A DNA stretch of 64,000 nucleotides from Micrasema longulum (GCA_022494885.1 JAGVSM010001716.1:1-64000); one strand, 5' to 3'; shown: positions 22,136-33,344, counted from the first letter of the stretch. Notes: generated by a model not told the origin, from the letters alone. Numbers and translations: made by a program.

Positions 22136-25100
22136 ATGACTGATGAAAGAAATTTCCGTTCATCTTATTATGAGAAAGTTGGCTGCCGAAGTGTCGAGGA
22201 AAAGAAATCTCTAGAAATATTATTGAAAGAAAAACCATGGGATAAAGTAAAATTGAAGCAATTTGGACTGAGATTTACCATTCCAACTACATACCGCAAT
22301 TTGGTTTGGAAAGTTCAATTAGGTGAAAATTATAAAGTTAATCACTTTAACTAATACTATTCACTGTGTTTAATTCCTACCTACATACACTTTTATTTTT
22401 TCCTTTTCATATACTGTAAAAATGTCTTCTATTTCTCTTGTAACATCTAATTGACTAATTTAGGCTTCTTTTTGTCTGCAACTTTAATGCACACGATACT
22501 GTACATGCAAATGTTTGCACATCTCTGCAATTTAAGTTATTAGATGAACCAACATCCATAATTCCGCGTTCCCTTTTCAAGAGTATTTAATAAGACAGTA
22601 TTTTTTAAAAAGCAAACTATCACGCCGTTATTCTGTATGGGTAGGCAGAGCATATAGAATGTCACACCCCTGCCTCTTCACACAAAGCTCCATATCCATT
22701 TTCAAATCTTTATACTTATCCGTCCAATTTGGTCATGCCATGTCTTCTTCTTCTGCCTCTATCAACATTCACATCGCAAATCTTTTTGCCGTTCATTCAC
22801 TTTTCACAACCAAACCAATGGAGCCCCACTTTCTTGATTTTGTCGGTATTAATTTTCTCAGCCTTGCATTCTATATTTATCTCGACATTTGTGCATCTAT
22901 CGCAAATAATTTTCCCACACATAGCCTTTCAACAGAATTCAGTATACTTTAGTCCTTGTTTTTCCAATATTAATATCTATTCCAATATTAATAATCCACT
23001 CGGGTTTGATTCGTATGTTGTTTTAATGTGGTTAATTTGTCTAAATTTGTTGCAACAGAGAGGGAAACCATTTTTGAGAAGGGAATATGGATGTCTAGGC
23101 ACTTACTATTCTGCCTATAATTTTTTTACTTATTTTACCAGTTAGTTAATTCAACAATGTTTTGAGTATGTCCAAATGTTTGCAGACTGGCTGGATTGCC
23201 TCCCTAAAGAGTTGGTTTCAGCTCTTTTACTTCACAAAAGTCAACAGATGAAAGAGTTGAGGAAATGTGGATGTTTAAGCATAGGCAGAACACAGAGTGT
23301 AAAGTGGTCACTTAAACCAGCCAATGGCAGGTCATAAGCCCCGTAAATGTCTAGACTTCCATATTCCCTTCTCAAAAATGGTTTCTCTCTCTGTTGCAAC
23401 AAATTTTGATCTAAATAACTCCCTAGGATGGAAATCCAGCCAGTCTGCAAACATTTGGGCATACTCCAAACATTGCTCTTAATTTGTGCTTTATTTCTCT
23501 GTAGGTGTTCTACCGGTGTATAATGAATCGCAAGATTTCGTAACCTCGCAACGCCAAGCTCAGTTTAATGACCTATTGCACGCGCTGAAAGTCATGCGGA
23601 TAGTGGATAATAATACTCCTAAACCACAACTGTTTCTAGCAATGTTCTACCTAGAAATGGGAAGACTTCTGTACGATTTTAATATCCAGGTAATTTTTTG
23701 AAACCGTTCATTTTCAGACTTTATAACTCTGTCGCCCTAAGCATAACCGTCGCAATTGACATGCTTTTGGAAAAGTTAGTTATTTGTATATTCGGAATCA
23801 GCGCAGCGAGATCTATAAGAATAATTGATCCATAATTTTATATTTGCATTATTTAACATATTTTTATTTAGCTTAACCATTTTTACGATAATCAGAGATT
23901 GTGAAATCGGTTTTTGAAGTTAACTGCGATTTAGTAGGACATTTAAGTTAAGAGGTGGAATACCCCCTAAGCACTGCATTTTAAGTCTCTTTACTAAATA
24001 TTTCCATCATAATTTTTTAAAATTTTAATAAAATGTATTTATTTAATTTCAAAAGTGCACATAAATAAAATTTAATGTACATTAAAAAGGAATACATCCA
24101 ATAAATACAAAAACCTCACCAAGCCACTTTATGTGTTGGCGAAGTTTACCTATATATAAATATTAATTCTACTTAAAAATAAATATCTTTACATAAACAA
24201 CTAAAGTCAAAATAACGAGCAGTATTTCAACTGTATCCGCTCAATAAAAAAAAAATAAGTAAAACAAATACTTGAAAAAAAAAAATGTAAATTAAATTTG
24301 AACATATTATTTATTGAACATTAATATAAAAACTCTCGATTAAGAAGCCAATTTCTTATTTTATTCTTATTACATATAATATTAAATCTAAGGTCAGTAG
24401 TAATTAAATTTAAAATGTAAGGTACAATATAATCTAATGTTCTTCTGCCTTATTCACAACACAGGACTTTTAGTCCCATGGAGTTGGGAATTATGTCTCA
24501 AATAATGTACAATAAGCTTATGTATGTAAATAAATAAATATTTATTACTAATTTTAGGGATCACTAAACCATCATTATCAGTTAAGTGAGTGTTGTGATT
24601 ATGATTTTGATAAATTATAAAAATATTAGAATTTTACTGCTCTAAAATGATGCGAAACCACAAAATTCCTTGAACTGGCAGAGTTTTGAGTGATTTATAA
24701 AGGAGTCTTTTGTTATCTCTCTGATTGAATAATTCTACAACTTTCTTAATAATGGAATACTGTAGATCCTGCATCGTTTTGATATTGGTTCTGGTTGAAG
24801 AGCCTCATGATTTTATCCCATACTTTATTATAGACTCAACCAGTGAAAAATAGACAATCCTTAGTGTGCATTTTGGCAATATAAAAGATAGTTTATAAAA
24901 AGTGATAACAAGAGGTCGTAGTCTTTTCCAAAATTCTATGAGCCCACGAACAAAAAATAAGGAATAATAAAAAAAATGTTTACTAGTCAATATCACTTAA
25001 TGGGCTTTTTTAAATAAACAACATTACTTAATATTTAAAAAAAAAGATCCTTCACATAATATACAATCGCGGGTACTGTATGAAATTACAATGTTCAAAA

Positions 25101-28100
25101 TATTTCAGTATATTATTGATTGAATCTGCATTTACTTTGTGGAATACCATGATTATATAAATAATTAATAAAATTCCTTATTCTTGGACCATTTGAGTTT
25201 ATTTGAAAGCACTACTAGGTTCAGAAAGCACCGATCTTTCTATCTTCAGGTGTAATAAACTCTGTAGATGGAATGATTTGTAAGAACATCTGTAGTTGGA
25301 AGGATCTGGGCTTTCCAAAACTAGTATTGCTTTAAAATAAACTGAAGTGGTCTAAGAACATAGTGTTTTATTAATTATATATATTTCAGTATGTTTGATC
25401 AAGAAGTAAAGACAGAATAAAAAACAAAAAATAATATAAACACGTTTCTCTCGGAATCTTCGGCTACAAAGTTCCAGTAGAATAGATCTCGTTTTTGAAG
25501 AAGTGTCAGAATGGTAGATGTTGCTTCTGTTGGAATGTATTTTTTCCCTTTCTTTCAATTATGTATTAAATTAGATTAACTCAGTTTTTATTTTGGAGGT
25601 ACAAGTTTTGTCAAAAAGCCCCATACACCACTACCATATGCCCTTGTCAAAAATATGTTTCTTCTCTGTTGCTATAAATTTTAATTTAATATCTTTTATC
25701 CTATCAGATGGACAGTGGAATTGTAGCTATTGCAGAGACTCTATTACAGATGTATGACGATGATGCTGACGTGTATTGGTTAACTAAGGGATTTTACCAT
25801 TTAGTAGAACAATTCGGAAAAGATATTCCTAGACTTATTGACTGTACAAAGAATTTACTCGAGAAAGAGGACCAAGACCTTTATAAGTAAGTGTTATTAA
25901 GCTATGATATGAAGTGACATCTTGGATTTAAAAAAATAATTAATGCAGCAGTTAAAATAGCTACCTGCCCACTGGACTATTATAGAATGGTATTAAGTGC
26001 ATTGTATATTAAGTTTTATTTTACATAATATCTAAATATTTTTAAATCAGCAGAATACGATTTTAAATAGCTTTTATCCAAAAACTTAAACACACAGTTA
26101 AAAAAATATATTTTTTCTCATCATTAATGTAAGATACATTTTATTAAGTATTCAGAATAAGTTTCTTAGATATGTTAATTTTAAGATGGGTTTTTCTGGT
26201 ATTCAATTAAATTATAACAAAATTCTAGACTCTCTAAAATTAACTAAATTGCAAAAACGAAGAACATCGACCGATCTTACGACTTTATATAAACTAATAA
26301 AACCAATGTTTGATACCCCCGATCTACTGAAGTTGATTTAATTCTATGTACCACCTAGGTTAAGCAGAACATCTACAATATTTAATTGTCAAAATTCACA
26401 AACGGTAGCTCAATTTAACTCTCCTATTTTTAGATTACAGAATACCGGGAATGAATATGCATCATATTTTGATATATTTAGTCTATCTCTGCCTAAATTA
26501 AAAAATAAAGAGACCAACATATTTTTATTAAAAAGAGCAAATCAACTTCAGGAAATTGGGTTAGAATAGTTATAATTTGATTGATTGATGTATTTTGTTA
26601 TTTTATAATTACTTTTAAATATGTATGTATTTCAAGTAATTTATAATATGCATAGTACGAGTATATTAATATATCATACTGGACTTTTTTATATTTATAA
26701 GCACTGTTTAAACCACATAAATGTAAATGGCAGAAATGCCGTATATAAATAAATAAGCCAAATTAAAGCATAACTACAATAAACCCCTTTATAACGTTGA
26801 TATAAATACCACATTATCGAGGGGAACGTTATAGGGGGGACCTGACTCGCGCGGGATGACCATAATCTTCGCGGAACTTGCGGGCAGGGTAGTTCAACGT
26901 GACAGTTTAACATTTTTTTTGTAAATAACTATTATCTACTTCGAGAGATAATGTGTATGACATCTACCGCACGAACGTTGGATCGAGTCCGGATGCCTCG
27001 GTGTAATGTTATATGTAAAGTAAAAAGTACGTATTCACCTTACGTACTTGAAAGTGAGTAAGGTCAACCACTCCCCAAAACTGTCATAGAGCAGCACTAG
27101 GATCATAATTAGGCTGTTGATTTTTTCTTTGCAAAAAATATGCATTATTTTAAATCACAGTTTACGACCACTTCAAGAAATTGATACCCACTTGGTGCTA
27201 GTTACCACAAATAATAATATTAGCTCGCTCGTCAAATAAAGTCATGGGAACTAAATATTTGTCAAACAATGGCACACACTGTTCATAAATTATAGAACAC
27301 ATTTTTACATGTTAAGTTTTAATAAAAAAAATAAAAAGCGCATCGATTTCCTTGGTCATAATTTATTCCTAGTAGAGCATATTTACTTACTGTATCATGT
27401 GAATATCCCCGGGACAGAGCAGCGATGTGCCGATGAGTTATCAATATTAGTTCCGCTGAACGCGTCTATCAAGGTCAAGGGATACGGACCTACTTTGTTA
27501 TACGGGGGACCATCGTTATAGAAAAAAACTGCCATAAACGTTATAGGCAAAAACCTTATACGAGTGTCGAGGGGGGTTTACTAAACTTTGTTCTTTGTTA
27601 CATAATTAACTTTGCTTACATGACAAAAATGCGTAGATAAGATGTACGATTTAAGTTAAACTCAATTTTTTATTTCAGATATTTACTAGAAAAGCAATCT
27701 TTAGATTCTTTACCATTAGAGAAATGGTTTAACTGTTGTTTTGCTGGAGTATTGGATGATTCAGCTTTAGTCAAGTAAGTGAATAAACTTTGGTAAATTT
27801 GTTAATGTTAATTATATTTTTTTAACTAAATTTGTTGTAACAGAGAGGGAAAACATTTAGAGGAGGCAATATAGAAGTCTAGGCATTTACAGGGCTTATG
27901 ACCTGTCATTGTGTTAAGTGGCCACTTTACACACTGTGTAACATTCACCATTTTGCCTCTGTTTGAACATTTATATTTCTTCGATTCTTCCATCGTTGAT
28001 TTAAGTGAAGTTTAGGAGCTGAAACCTTTATTGTTGTGAAGAGATTCATCTGATTGAATTATTTCACATACACGGCAACGCCTGAAAACAATTTTCCAAT

Positions 28101-30278
28101 TATTAAACCTTCACCATTCTGCCTATGCCACTTAAACCAACCAATGACAGATCATAAGCCCGGTAAATGCCTTGACTTCCATAATACCTTTGCAAAATGT
28201 TTCCCCTCTCTGTTGCAAAAAATTAGTTCTGAATAACTCCCGGTAGGAAATGCAGCCTGTCTGCAAACATTTGGACATACTCAAAATATTCTTATAATTT
28301 TTTACATTATAATCATTGAACCATGAACATTTTTAAATAAGAAACTTCACTGTGTAACTTAAATAATGATTTCTGTAACATTTAAAGCTTTTATTACATG
28401 GCAAAAATTTTCAAAAGCATGTAAAAAACATGGTATTTAATGCGATTTATTTATTTAATAAATGCCCAGAGGGCTCTTACAATATACAGTTAAAAGTACA
28501 TAAAGTATTATAGAGAATAACAAAAATAAAATCATAACTATACACTAAACACGTAATTAATTTGAAAAAAAATAAATAAAGTGAAGATGAATAGAGAAAC
28601 TCATTAAAAGGGGGAAAATTGAGGGGATGGCCATTCGATGGATACGATAGCTAATTTGATAGCAGCATGAGTGGTGTGGAGCAAGTCCAACAGCTCAGCG
28701 TCATTATTAGCTGTTCTGTGGATGCTTACTTGGGGAGGGGAGAATGGTGGGTAAAGTTTGACCTATTGTACTCACACTGGAACATGTGTTGGAGTCTGGT
28801 GGTCCTTGTGGGTACACAAAAGTTTATCAGGGACAATAATTTTGCTCAATCTATTATGGTGCATATCACTTTGTGCATTAGAGTGAGGTCAGCAATTGTC
28901 CTTCTGGTGGAGAACAATGACATCAAAGTTTTGTAGCAAATTTCATTTATGATTTGAAAATATCATGTAATATTTTGTTTTAGAATATGGGACAAAGTAT
29001 GCGGTGGCTCTTCCAATATTTTGGTGTTTGTGGCAGTTACTCTGATGATCACATTGAGAAGAAACTTATTAAAATGTAAAACTACTGAACAAATTCTCAA
29101 ATGCCTTAAAGATGTAAGCAAACTTTCCGTTTCACTTATTAAATCCAGAATCATGCTTTTATTTGCAATTAAGGAAGCATTTTTACATTATTGGGAGAAG
29201 AATCTAAACAAAGTTGGTTGGGAATAAAATTGATACTGTGAAACATTTTGGAAACAGCTGATTAAATTTGTAGAACTGTATGTTTTGAAGTTTTATTAAT
29301 ATGAATAATATTAAAATTGCAATAGGAAAATATTACATGCTACGAATACTAGTGAATATATGTGAACTGGATTTTAAAAATTCATTGTATTTTCAAAATC
29401 AATATGGATATTATTATTATTCTTTATAGGCAGGCAGTCTTTGCTGATGCGCCTTTATCTCGTGGTATTGCTTTTTGTCCAAGTTCTTTTTCCTTCAAAA
29501 AAGCATCCAAATGGTTTTTAAACTGGTCGACCGAAATAGAATGGCAATTTATTGTTGAAAAATATTTTCATACATAACTTAAATAAAAAAAAAATGCGAC
29601 ATGTTTGGCCTTGATAATTGTGACGCCAAGATTTGTGACGATTTTCTGTTTAAATTTAAACGGTCGCAAACAAAGTTCAAAATTTACACAAATCCAATAC
29701 AATGGACCGTTTTTGTGGGAATTTAAAATATTTTCCTGCTACTAACAAGTAGTAAAAATATTTTTTTTACCTTACAGTATTTCATAGATTATTATTAATT
29801 TCAAATTGTAGAAAAAAACGTGATATTTCCCTATTGGATGGACTATGATATATGTTTCTTCGTTAAATGTTAGTTAAACTTATGTTACATAAATACGAAG
29901 TGTTTAAAACTGTCTGAACATTTTGTTAATTATCTCTGTTTATTAAGTTGGTCTTCTTTGTTCATTCTCAAATGTAAGAATATTTAAAAGTATATTGTTA
30001 AGTGTCCTCGGCACCGGTAACCTCAGTGAGGTCACATTATTTTTATTAATTTAATATGGAAAAAAATATGAATAAATAAATATCTGCTTTATTGCCCAAG
30101 AATCCAGAATATTACTCAAGTTTGAAAATTAATGTATATTTCATTTCAGATACCAGAAGAAACAGAAGAATTAATAGCTAACAAAGCTATAGAATTATGG
30201 CAGACTAACGGTTATATGGTGCCAACACTGAATGAACTTAGTCAATCTAAAAGCAAACCAGACATACATATTCGTTGA
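22136..30278 (+). CDS. TBC1D7: TBC1D7-like protein, TSC complex subunit (6 exons, complete)
   Basis: Coding exons are 22136-22322, 23505-23689, 25708-25886, 27679-27774, 28984-29113 and 30150-30278. Together they give 906 nt, 301 aa plus TGA, close to the roughly 293 aa of vertebrate TBC1D7. All junctions are GT-AG and keep frame. Seen in sequence: an N-terminus with [11 protein letters not shown] and [11 protein letters not shown], then [10 protein letters not shown] (exon 2), [11 protein letters not shown] (exon 3), [12 protein letters not shown] (exon 4) and [18 protein letters not shown] (exon 5), all hallmarks of this family. Known for the family: TBC1D7 is the third subunit of the TSC1-TSC2 complex, which acts as GAP for Rheb and restrains TORC1 at lysosomes. 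I do not see the paired Arg/Gln fingers of active Rab-GAPs, so a structural role is likelier (inference). Exon 1 starts at the first ATG after an AT-rich leader. No canonical AATAAA follows the stop closely, and a foldback repeat begins about 85 bp downstream. Confidence 0.93.
22640..22965 (-). pseudogene. RTE-like retrotransposon, copy 4 (antisense in TBC1D7 intron 1)
   Basis: Minus-strand reading gives pieces equivalent to [31 protein letters not shown] and RKTWHDQI, the same region as copies 1 and 2 but with several frameshifts. It is older than the others. Confidence 0.6.
23040..23106 (+). mobile_element. Foldback element fragment G1
   Basis: AATTTGTTGCAACAGAGAGG, GAGAAGGGAATATGG and GTCTAGGCACTTAC come from the left inner block; outer TIR absent. 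Confidence 0.7.
23152..23478. mobile_element. Foldback element, copy G2 (both ends, candidate TSD)
   Basis: The only copy here with both outer TIRs clear: CAACAATGTTTTGAGTATG at the left and GGCATACTCCAAACATTGCTC at the right. It is 327 bp and flanked by TTAATT at 23146-23151 and 23479-23484, a possible 6-bp target duplication (AT-rich, so tentative). The right half carries the inner block in reverse, so the left half is internally deleted. It sits in TBC1D7 intron 1, ending 26 bp before exon 2. Confidence 0.8.
23700..24430. other. TBC1D7 intron 2, AT-rich part
   Basis: Mostly A/T-rich, with ACCTCACCAAGCCACTTTATG near 24114, possibly from a LINE 3' UTR. No exon-like frame. Confidence 0.35.
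24440..24545 (+). mobile_element. LINE 3' end
   Basis: AACACAGGACTTTTAGTCCC and ATGGAGTTGGGA match the 3' UTR at 13262-13380 (minus). The tail is GTAAATAAATAAATATTTA. Confidence 0.6.
24620..24990 (-). pseudogene. LINE RT tail, antisense in TBC1D7 intron 2
   Basis: Minus frame [17 protein letters not shown] then [17 protein letters not shown], the RT thumb signature of Jockey-like LINEs, followed after a stop by a decayed tail. Confidence 0.65.
25000..25617. other. TBC1D7 intron 2, AT-rich part
   Basis: GAAAGCACTACTAGGTTCAG and GAAAGCACCGATCTTTCTAT are local near-repeats. No coding signal. Confidence 0.35.
25618..25682. mobile_element. Foldback element, short remnant P
   Basis: CATATGCCCTTGTCAAAAAT and TTCTCTGTTGCTATAAATTT resemble the CCCTTCTCAAAAATG...CTCTGTTGCAACAAATTT box, just before TBC1D7 exon 3. 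Confidence 0.45.
26151..26680 (+). pseudogene. LINE RT tail in TBC1D7 intron 3
   Basis: The frame from 26151 reads [17 protein letters not shown] then [20 protein letters not shown] and a TAA at 26338; in-frame homology resumes ([32 protein letters not shown]). Same family as 14978-15805. Confidence 0.7.
26777..27583. mobile_element. pogo/Tc1-like non-autonomous element in TBC1D7 intron 3
   Basis: The left end CAATAAACCCCTTTATAACG follows TA, and the right end GAGGGGGGTTTACTA is its imperfect inverse. AACGTTATAGGGGGGACC and TATACGGGGGACCATCGTTA mirror each other internally. TIRs of the CAGTAAACCCC type with TATAACG steps are typical of insect pogo/Tigger-like elements. No transposase frame, so non-autonomous. 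Confidence 0.6.
27833..28295. mobile_element. Foldback element, copy H (TBC1D7 intron 4)
   Basis: The left inner block (TTGTAACAGAGAGGGAAAAC, GACCTGTCAT, GGCCACTTTACACACTG), the centre, then the inverted block (CCACTTAAACCAACCAATGA, CCCCTCTCTGTTGC) and right TIR GCAAACATTTGGACATACTC. The left outer TIR is missing. Confidence 0.75.
28440..28935 (-). pseudogene. LINE C-terminal remnant, antisense in TBC1D7 intron 4
   Basis: Minus translation: [20 protein letters not shown] then [20 protein letters not shown], classic post-RT sequence. The 3' end lies near 28440 (CCCTCTGGGCATTTATTAAA then TAAATAAATCG). Confidence 0.7.
29430..29577 (-). pseudogene. Possible LINE terminus in TBC1D7 intron 5
   Basis: Minus frame [20 protein letters not shown] resembles the FK..LD.FL end of some LINE ORF2 proteins. 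It is short, so this is weak. Confidence 0.3.
29890..30080 (+). mobile_element. LINE 3' UTR with stem-loop in TBC1D7 intron 5
   Basis: Aligns closely with 14286-14470 (minus): AAAACTGTCTGAACATTTTG, AGTATATTGTTAAGTGTCC, then the stem-loop at 30002-30034 and an AATAAATAAATA tail. Confidence 0.7.
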
Positions 30279-30363
30279 TAATAATGAACTTTGGAAATTT
30301 GAATGAAAAATGTATAATTGTTTATTTATTTGGGAAAAAGCAATTATTTGACCCAGAATATTT

Positions 30364-30592
30364 CAACAATGTTTTGAGTATGTCCAAATGTTTTCTGACT
30401 GGATGGATTTCCTCCCTGGGGAGTTATTTAGATCTAAATTTGTTACAACAGAGAGGAAAATCTTTTAAGAAGGCAATATGGAAGTCTAGGCATTCACAGG
30501 GCTTATGACCTGTCAGTGGCCACTTTACACGCTGTGTAACATTCACCGTTCTGCCTATGTTTAAACATCCACATTTTCTCAACTCTTACCTA
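30364..30592 (+). mobile_element. Foldback element, copy I (in the TBC1D7 3' flank)
   Basis: Left TIR CAACAATGTTTTGAGTATG, then CTCCCTGGGGAGTTATTTAG, GTTACAACAGAGAGG, GACCTGTCAGTGGCCACTTT and the start of the centre. Only the left half is present. It starts 86 bp after the TBC1D7 stop and may lie in its 3' UTR. Confidence 0.75.
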
Positions 30593-30594
30593 CC

Positions 30595-31315
30595 TTGTTA
30601 ATTGTTGACAGTACATCGTATGCGCTGCATCTTGTGGTTACCAGCCGTGTTATATGGGACTCGTTGCACATCTTTAAATTTTTAATTAAAATGCTTTATT
30701 CAGAATAAGGTTTTGACACTTACTATTAAAAATACAATCAAAACATAGCATTACTCAAGAAAAATAATTTTAAAAGGTTTCGAAAGTAGGTAAAAACTAT
30801 TTATATTTATTTTTATTTTCTTTATAGTCAAACTTCTTACCTAGTTCTCTCCTTACACGTTTTAAATTATTTTTTTATTTACGCACTGACACACATCTTC
30901 ACACATTCATATACACATACACAAATACAAATGAAACGTTGCACACATACAATTTTATAAACTCTTTTCTTTTATATTGAATTATATTAATGAAATGAAC
31001 AAAGATAATAAAAAGTACAGTCAGGAATACAATATATTTAAGAAAGAAGTGAAACATTACATCTATGATTCTTCTTTATGTAACACTGATTGAAAACATC
31101 GTTTTTATCTTTTTTGTAATTTATTTATGTTATCCTAAAAATATTATTAATTAAAATAAAATAAACTATTGTAAGACGTCACTCCCCATTATGTACACAA
31201 GAATTGTTTATTTCTTTTACGTAATGGGAAACGTTAATGTAAATATATGCATTTGATTAATGTAAAAAATTGTATTATGTTGTAATATTGTATTTTTATG
31301 TGTTATTAATAAATA

Positions 31316-31346
<31 letters not shown>

Positions 31347-31545
31347 TTATGCATTATTAGATTAACAGTGGATTTTTTAATTGACTCTAGTATTTTTAAT
31401 ATATTTGTACTTATTTTTTTATGTAAATAGCTGTAAAAATCCCACATAAATAAATAAAATAAATAAACTCTTCCTTATGTTTAAATATAAAATGAACCTT
31501 TCTTAATCCAATGAAGTGCATATTATGTGCTTCTGGATTACTTTC
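30595..31545. other. AT-rich intergenic sequence
   Basis: Contains an (AT)n run (31321-31347), several AATAAATAAA tails (31300 and 31446-31470) that look like LINE 3' ends without coding parts, and CACACATAC-rich DNA near 30890-30950. Confidence 0.4.
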
Positions 31546-31551
31546 TTTCAG

Positions 31552-31661
31552 CACAAAGATGCCAAGACTACCCGATTACAGAGAGCTCCTTCGGGCAGCT
31601 TTTCTCGTTCGGCAACAAGTGTTTGTGGGCACCGCCAAGGAGACTTATGTCCCCAGATGCG
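31552..31661 (+). other. Candidate splice-bounded orphan exon
   Basis: An acceptor (TTCTTTCAG) precedes 31552 and a donor (GTATGT) starts at 31662. Between them an ATG at 31559 with ACAAAGATG context opens a GC-richer frame: MPRLPDYRELLRAAFLVRQQ then VFVGTAKETYVPRC. It reads like real protein but I do not recognise it, and no partner exon was found. A foldback fragment begins about 20 bp downstream. Confidence 0.35.
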
Positions 31662-31679
31662 GTATGTGGTGGGCAGGCT

Positions 31680-31765
31680 CTTAAAATATCTAAATCTTAA
31701 TAAATCCCTAGGGAGGAAATCCATCCAGTCTGCAAACATTTGGACATACTCAAAACATTATTAAC
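31680..31765 (-). mobile_element. Foldback element, copy J (right end)
   Basis: AATCCCTAGGGAGGAAATCC, CAGTCTGCAAACATTTGG and ACATACTCAAAACATTATT are the outer TIR in reverse. Confidence 0.7.
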
Positions 31766-31799
31766 TAACAATCGAATTAACTAACCGGTAAAAGAAGAA

Positions 31800-32085
31800 G
31801 GATAAAAATTGGAAAAATGTTTTCAGGCGTTACCTAGTAGGTGACTTGGTTAGCCGGATGAATCTCACCCACATAATAAAGGTTTTAGCTCTTACTTCAC
31901 AAAAGTCAACAGATGGAAGAGTTGAGGAAATGGGGATTTTAAAACAGACAGAATTATGAATGTTACACAGTTGTAAAGCGGCCACTTAAACCAGCCAATG
32001 ACAGGTCATACGCCCTACGTAGACTTCCGTATTCCCTTCTCAAAAATGTTTTCCCTCTCTGTTGTAACAAATTTAGACAGAAAAT
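31800..32085 (-). mobile_element. Foldback element, copy K (inner half)
   Basis: CAGGCGTTACCTAGTAGGTG, GATGAATCTCACCCACATAA, AAAAGTCAACAGATGGAAGA, then CCACTTAAACCAGCCAATGA and TTTTCCCTCTCTGTTG: the right half in order. The outer TIR is absent. Confidence 0.7.
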
Positions 32086-32294
32086 TTTACTTTAACTAAA
32101 CAAAAAAAATGTAAACTCTTCTTTTTACACGGATAGTTGATATTTTAGAGTAATCTAAAAAAATAGCATCATAAATTGTGCGTTTTCTTCTCTTGTTAAA
32201 TACGAGATAATCTGTAGAAAGTCTTAATATTTCATTTATCTAAAATATTTTTAAAATGTGATGGTTCACAATATTTTTTAAAATTATCATCATG

Positions 32295-32650
32295 CTCAAA
32301 CACGTGCAAGCCAGCATCCTCATCCGATTGTTAATAGGGCACTGCAATAGTTCACTAAATAAAGCGTGTATCGGTCACCTGTTACGTGAAGTTAAGATGA
32401 TCAGCTTTATTTGCACTGTAGAATCACTTTTTTAATCAATATTTCATGTCGACCTTCCCAGAAATCGAAGCCAGGACCTCAAGAATGGTAGGCGAAGACG
32501 CCAACCACTACACTACGAGGTGGACTTACCTCCACTCGATTTCCTTATTCAAAATTTTTGTCTGAGAGCAGTCATCGAGTCAAAAGCACTTATCCAGGAT
32601 TCTGGTTCTATTTCACACACAGCAGTATTCTTGATCAGCCAGACAAAGAG
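32295..32650 (-). mobile_element. SINE family S1 with 5' extension
   Basis: On the minus strand: 5' extension (GAATACTGCTGTGTGTGAAA, GACTCGATGACTG, 32650-32530), tRNA-like unit (ACCTCGTAGTGTAGTGGTTG, 32520-32445), then body and the AGTGCCCTATTAAC...GATGAGGATG end. With 630 and 35856 it shows that the tRNA unit is internal. Confidence 0.6.
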
Positions 32651-32717
32651 GTTTATTTTTTAAATGTTTGTTATTGGTTCAAATATGAATAATATATCAT
32701 CATATAAAGGTAAAATA

Positions 32718-32985
32718 TCATCATCATAATTCCCTTTTCGCACCTAATGGTGGCATAGGGCACTGCATTGGTACACCAATCGCAGCGTATCTCGATTATT
32801 TTTTTGATACATAAAGATTAAATGATCAGTCTTATGCTTCAGGTACCAGTTCCGGGACTATGAAATATTTTGGTCCGAAAACACTCTTAAATAAATATTT
32901 CTTATCAACCTGGTTGAGAATCGAATCCGAGACCTCTAGCTTGGTAGGCAAACGCGCTGACTATTACACCACGAGGCCGACAAAT
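32718..32985 (-). mobile_element. SINE family S1, standard form
   Basis: Minus strand: GTCGGCCTCGTGGTGTAATA (A box), GGTCTCGGATTCGATTCTC (B box), CCGGAACTGGTACCTGAAGC, GGTGTACCAATGCAGTGCCC, TTAGGTGCGAAAAGGGAATT and a short ATGATGATG tail. It directly follows the previous copy. Confidence 0.7.
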
Positions 32986-33176
32986 AATAAGGTAAAACAG
33001 GCATGTTCAATGATTTTGCATACAAACGTTACTAACCTAATTAAAATTATTTTGCCAACATAACATTTGCATCACATGTTTTTTATAAGAACAATTAATT
33101 TAATAAAATAATGATTGGTGTAATATTTTTTTATTTATTGTGTATGCAGTTAATTGGTAGAATTCTATATTAAAAG

Positions 33177-33341
33177 TTGGCAAGGTATCCAAAATAAAAT
33201 ACCTTTCTTGGATAAAATAAATACAAGGATGTGATGTCCTAATGAGAAGAAATGCGTCACATTATACACTCTTGTATTTGTTTAAAAAATTATAAGTAGA
33301 ATTTAATTAATAATTGTATTTTAATTTGGATACCTTACCAA
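33177..33341. mobile_element. 165-bp MITE with about 26-bp TIRs
   Basis: The left end TTGGCAAGGTATCCAAAATA continues AAATAC; the right end GTATTTTAATTTGGATACC continues TTACCAA. The arms differ at two or three positions. The centre also pairs (TACAAGGATGTGATGTCC against CGTCACATTATACACTCTTG loosely). No ORF. TSD not clear. Confidence 0.75.
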
Positions 33342-33344
33342 AGT

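Noticed and set aside
22659..23145. Plus-strand ORFs of 97 and 138 aa inside TBC1D7 intron 1
   Set aside because: They are the antisense of an RTE-like fragment; the equivalent antisense frames appear opposite copies 1 and 2.
6565..31347. CRISPR-like or operon-like organisation
   Set aside because: Repeats are dispersed, variable in spacing and of eukaryotic transposon type; genes have spliceosomal introns.
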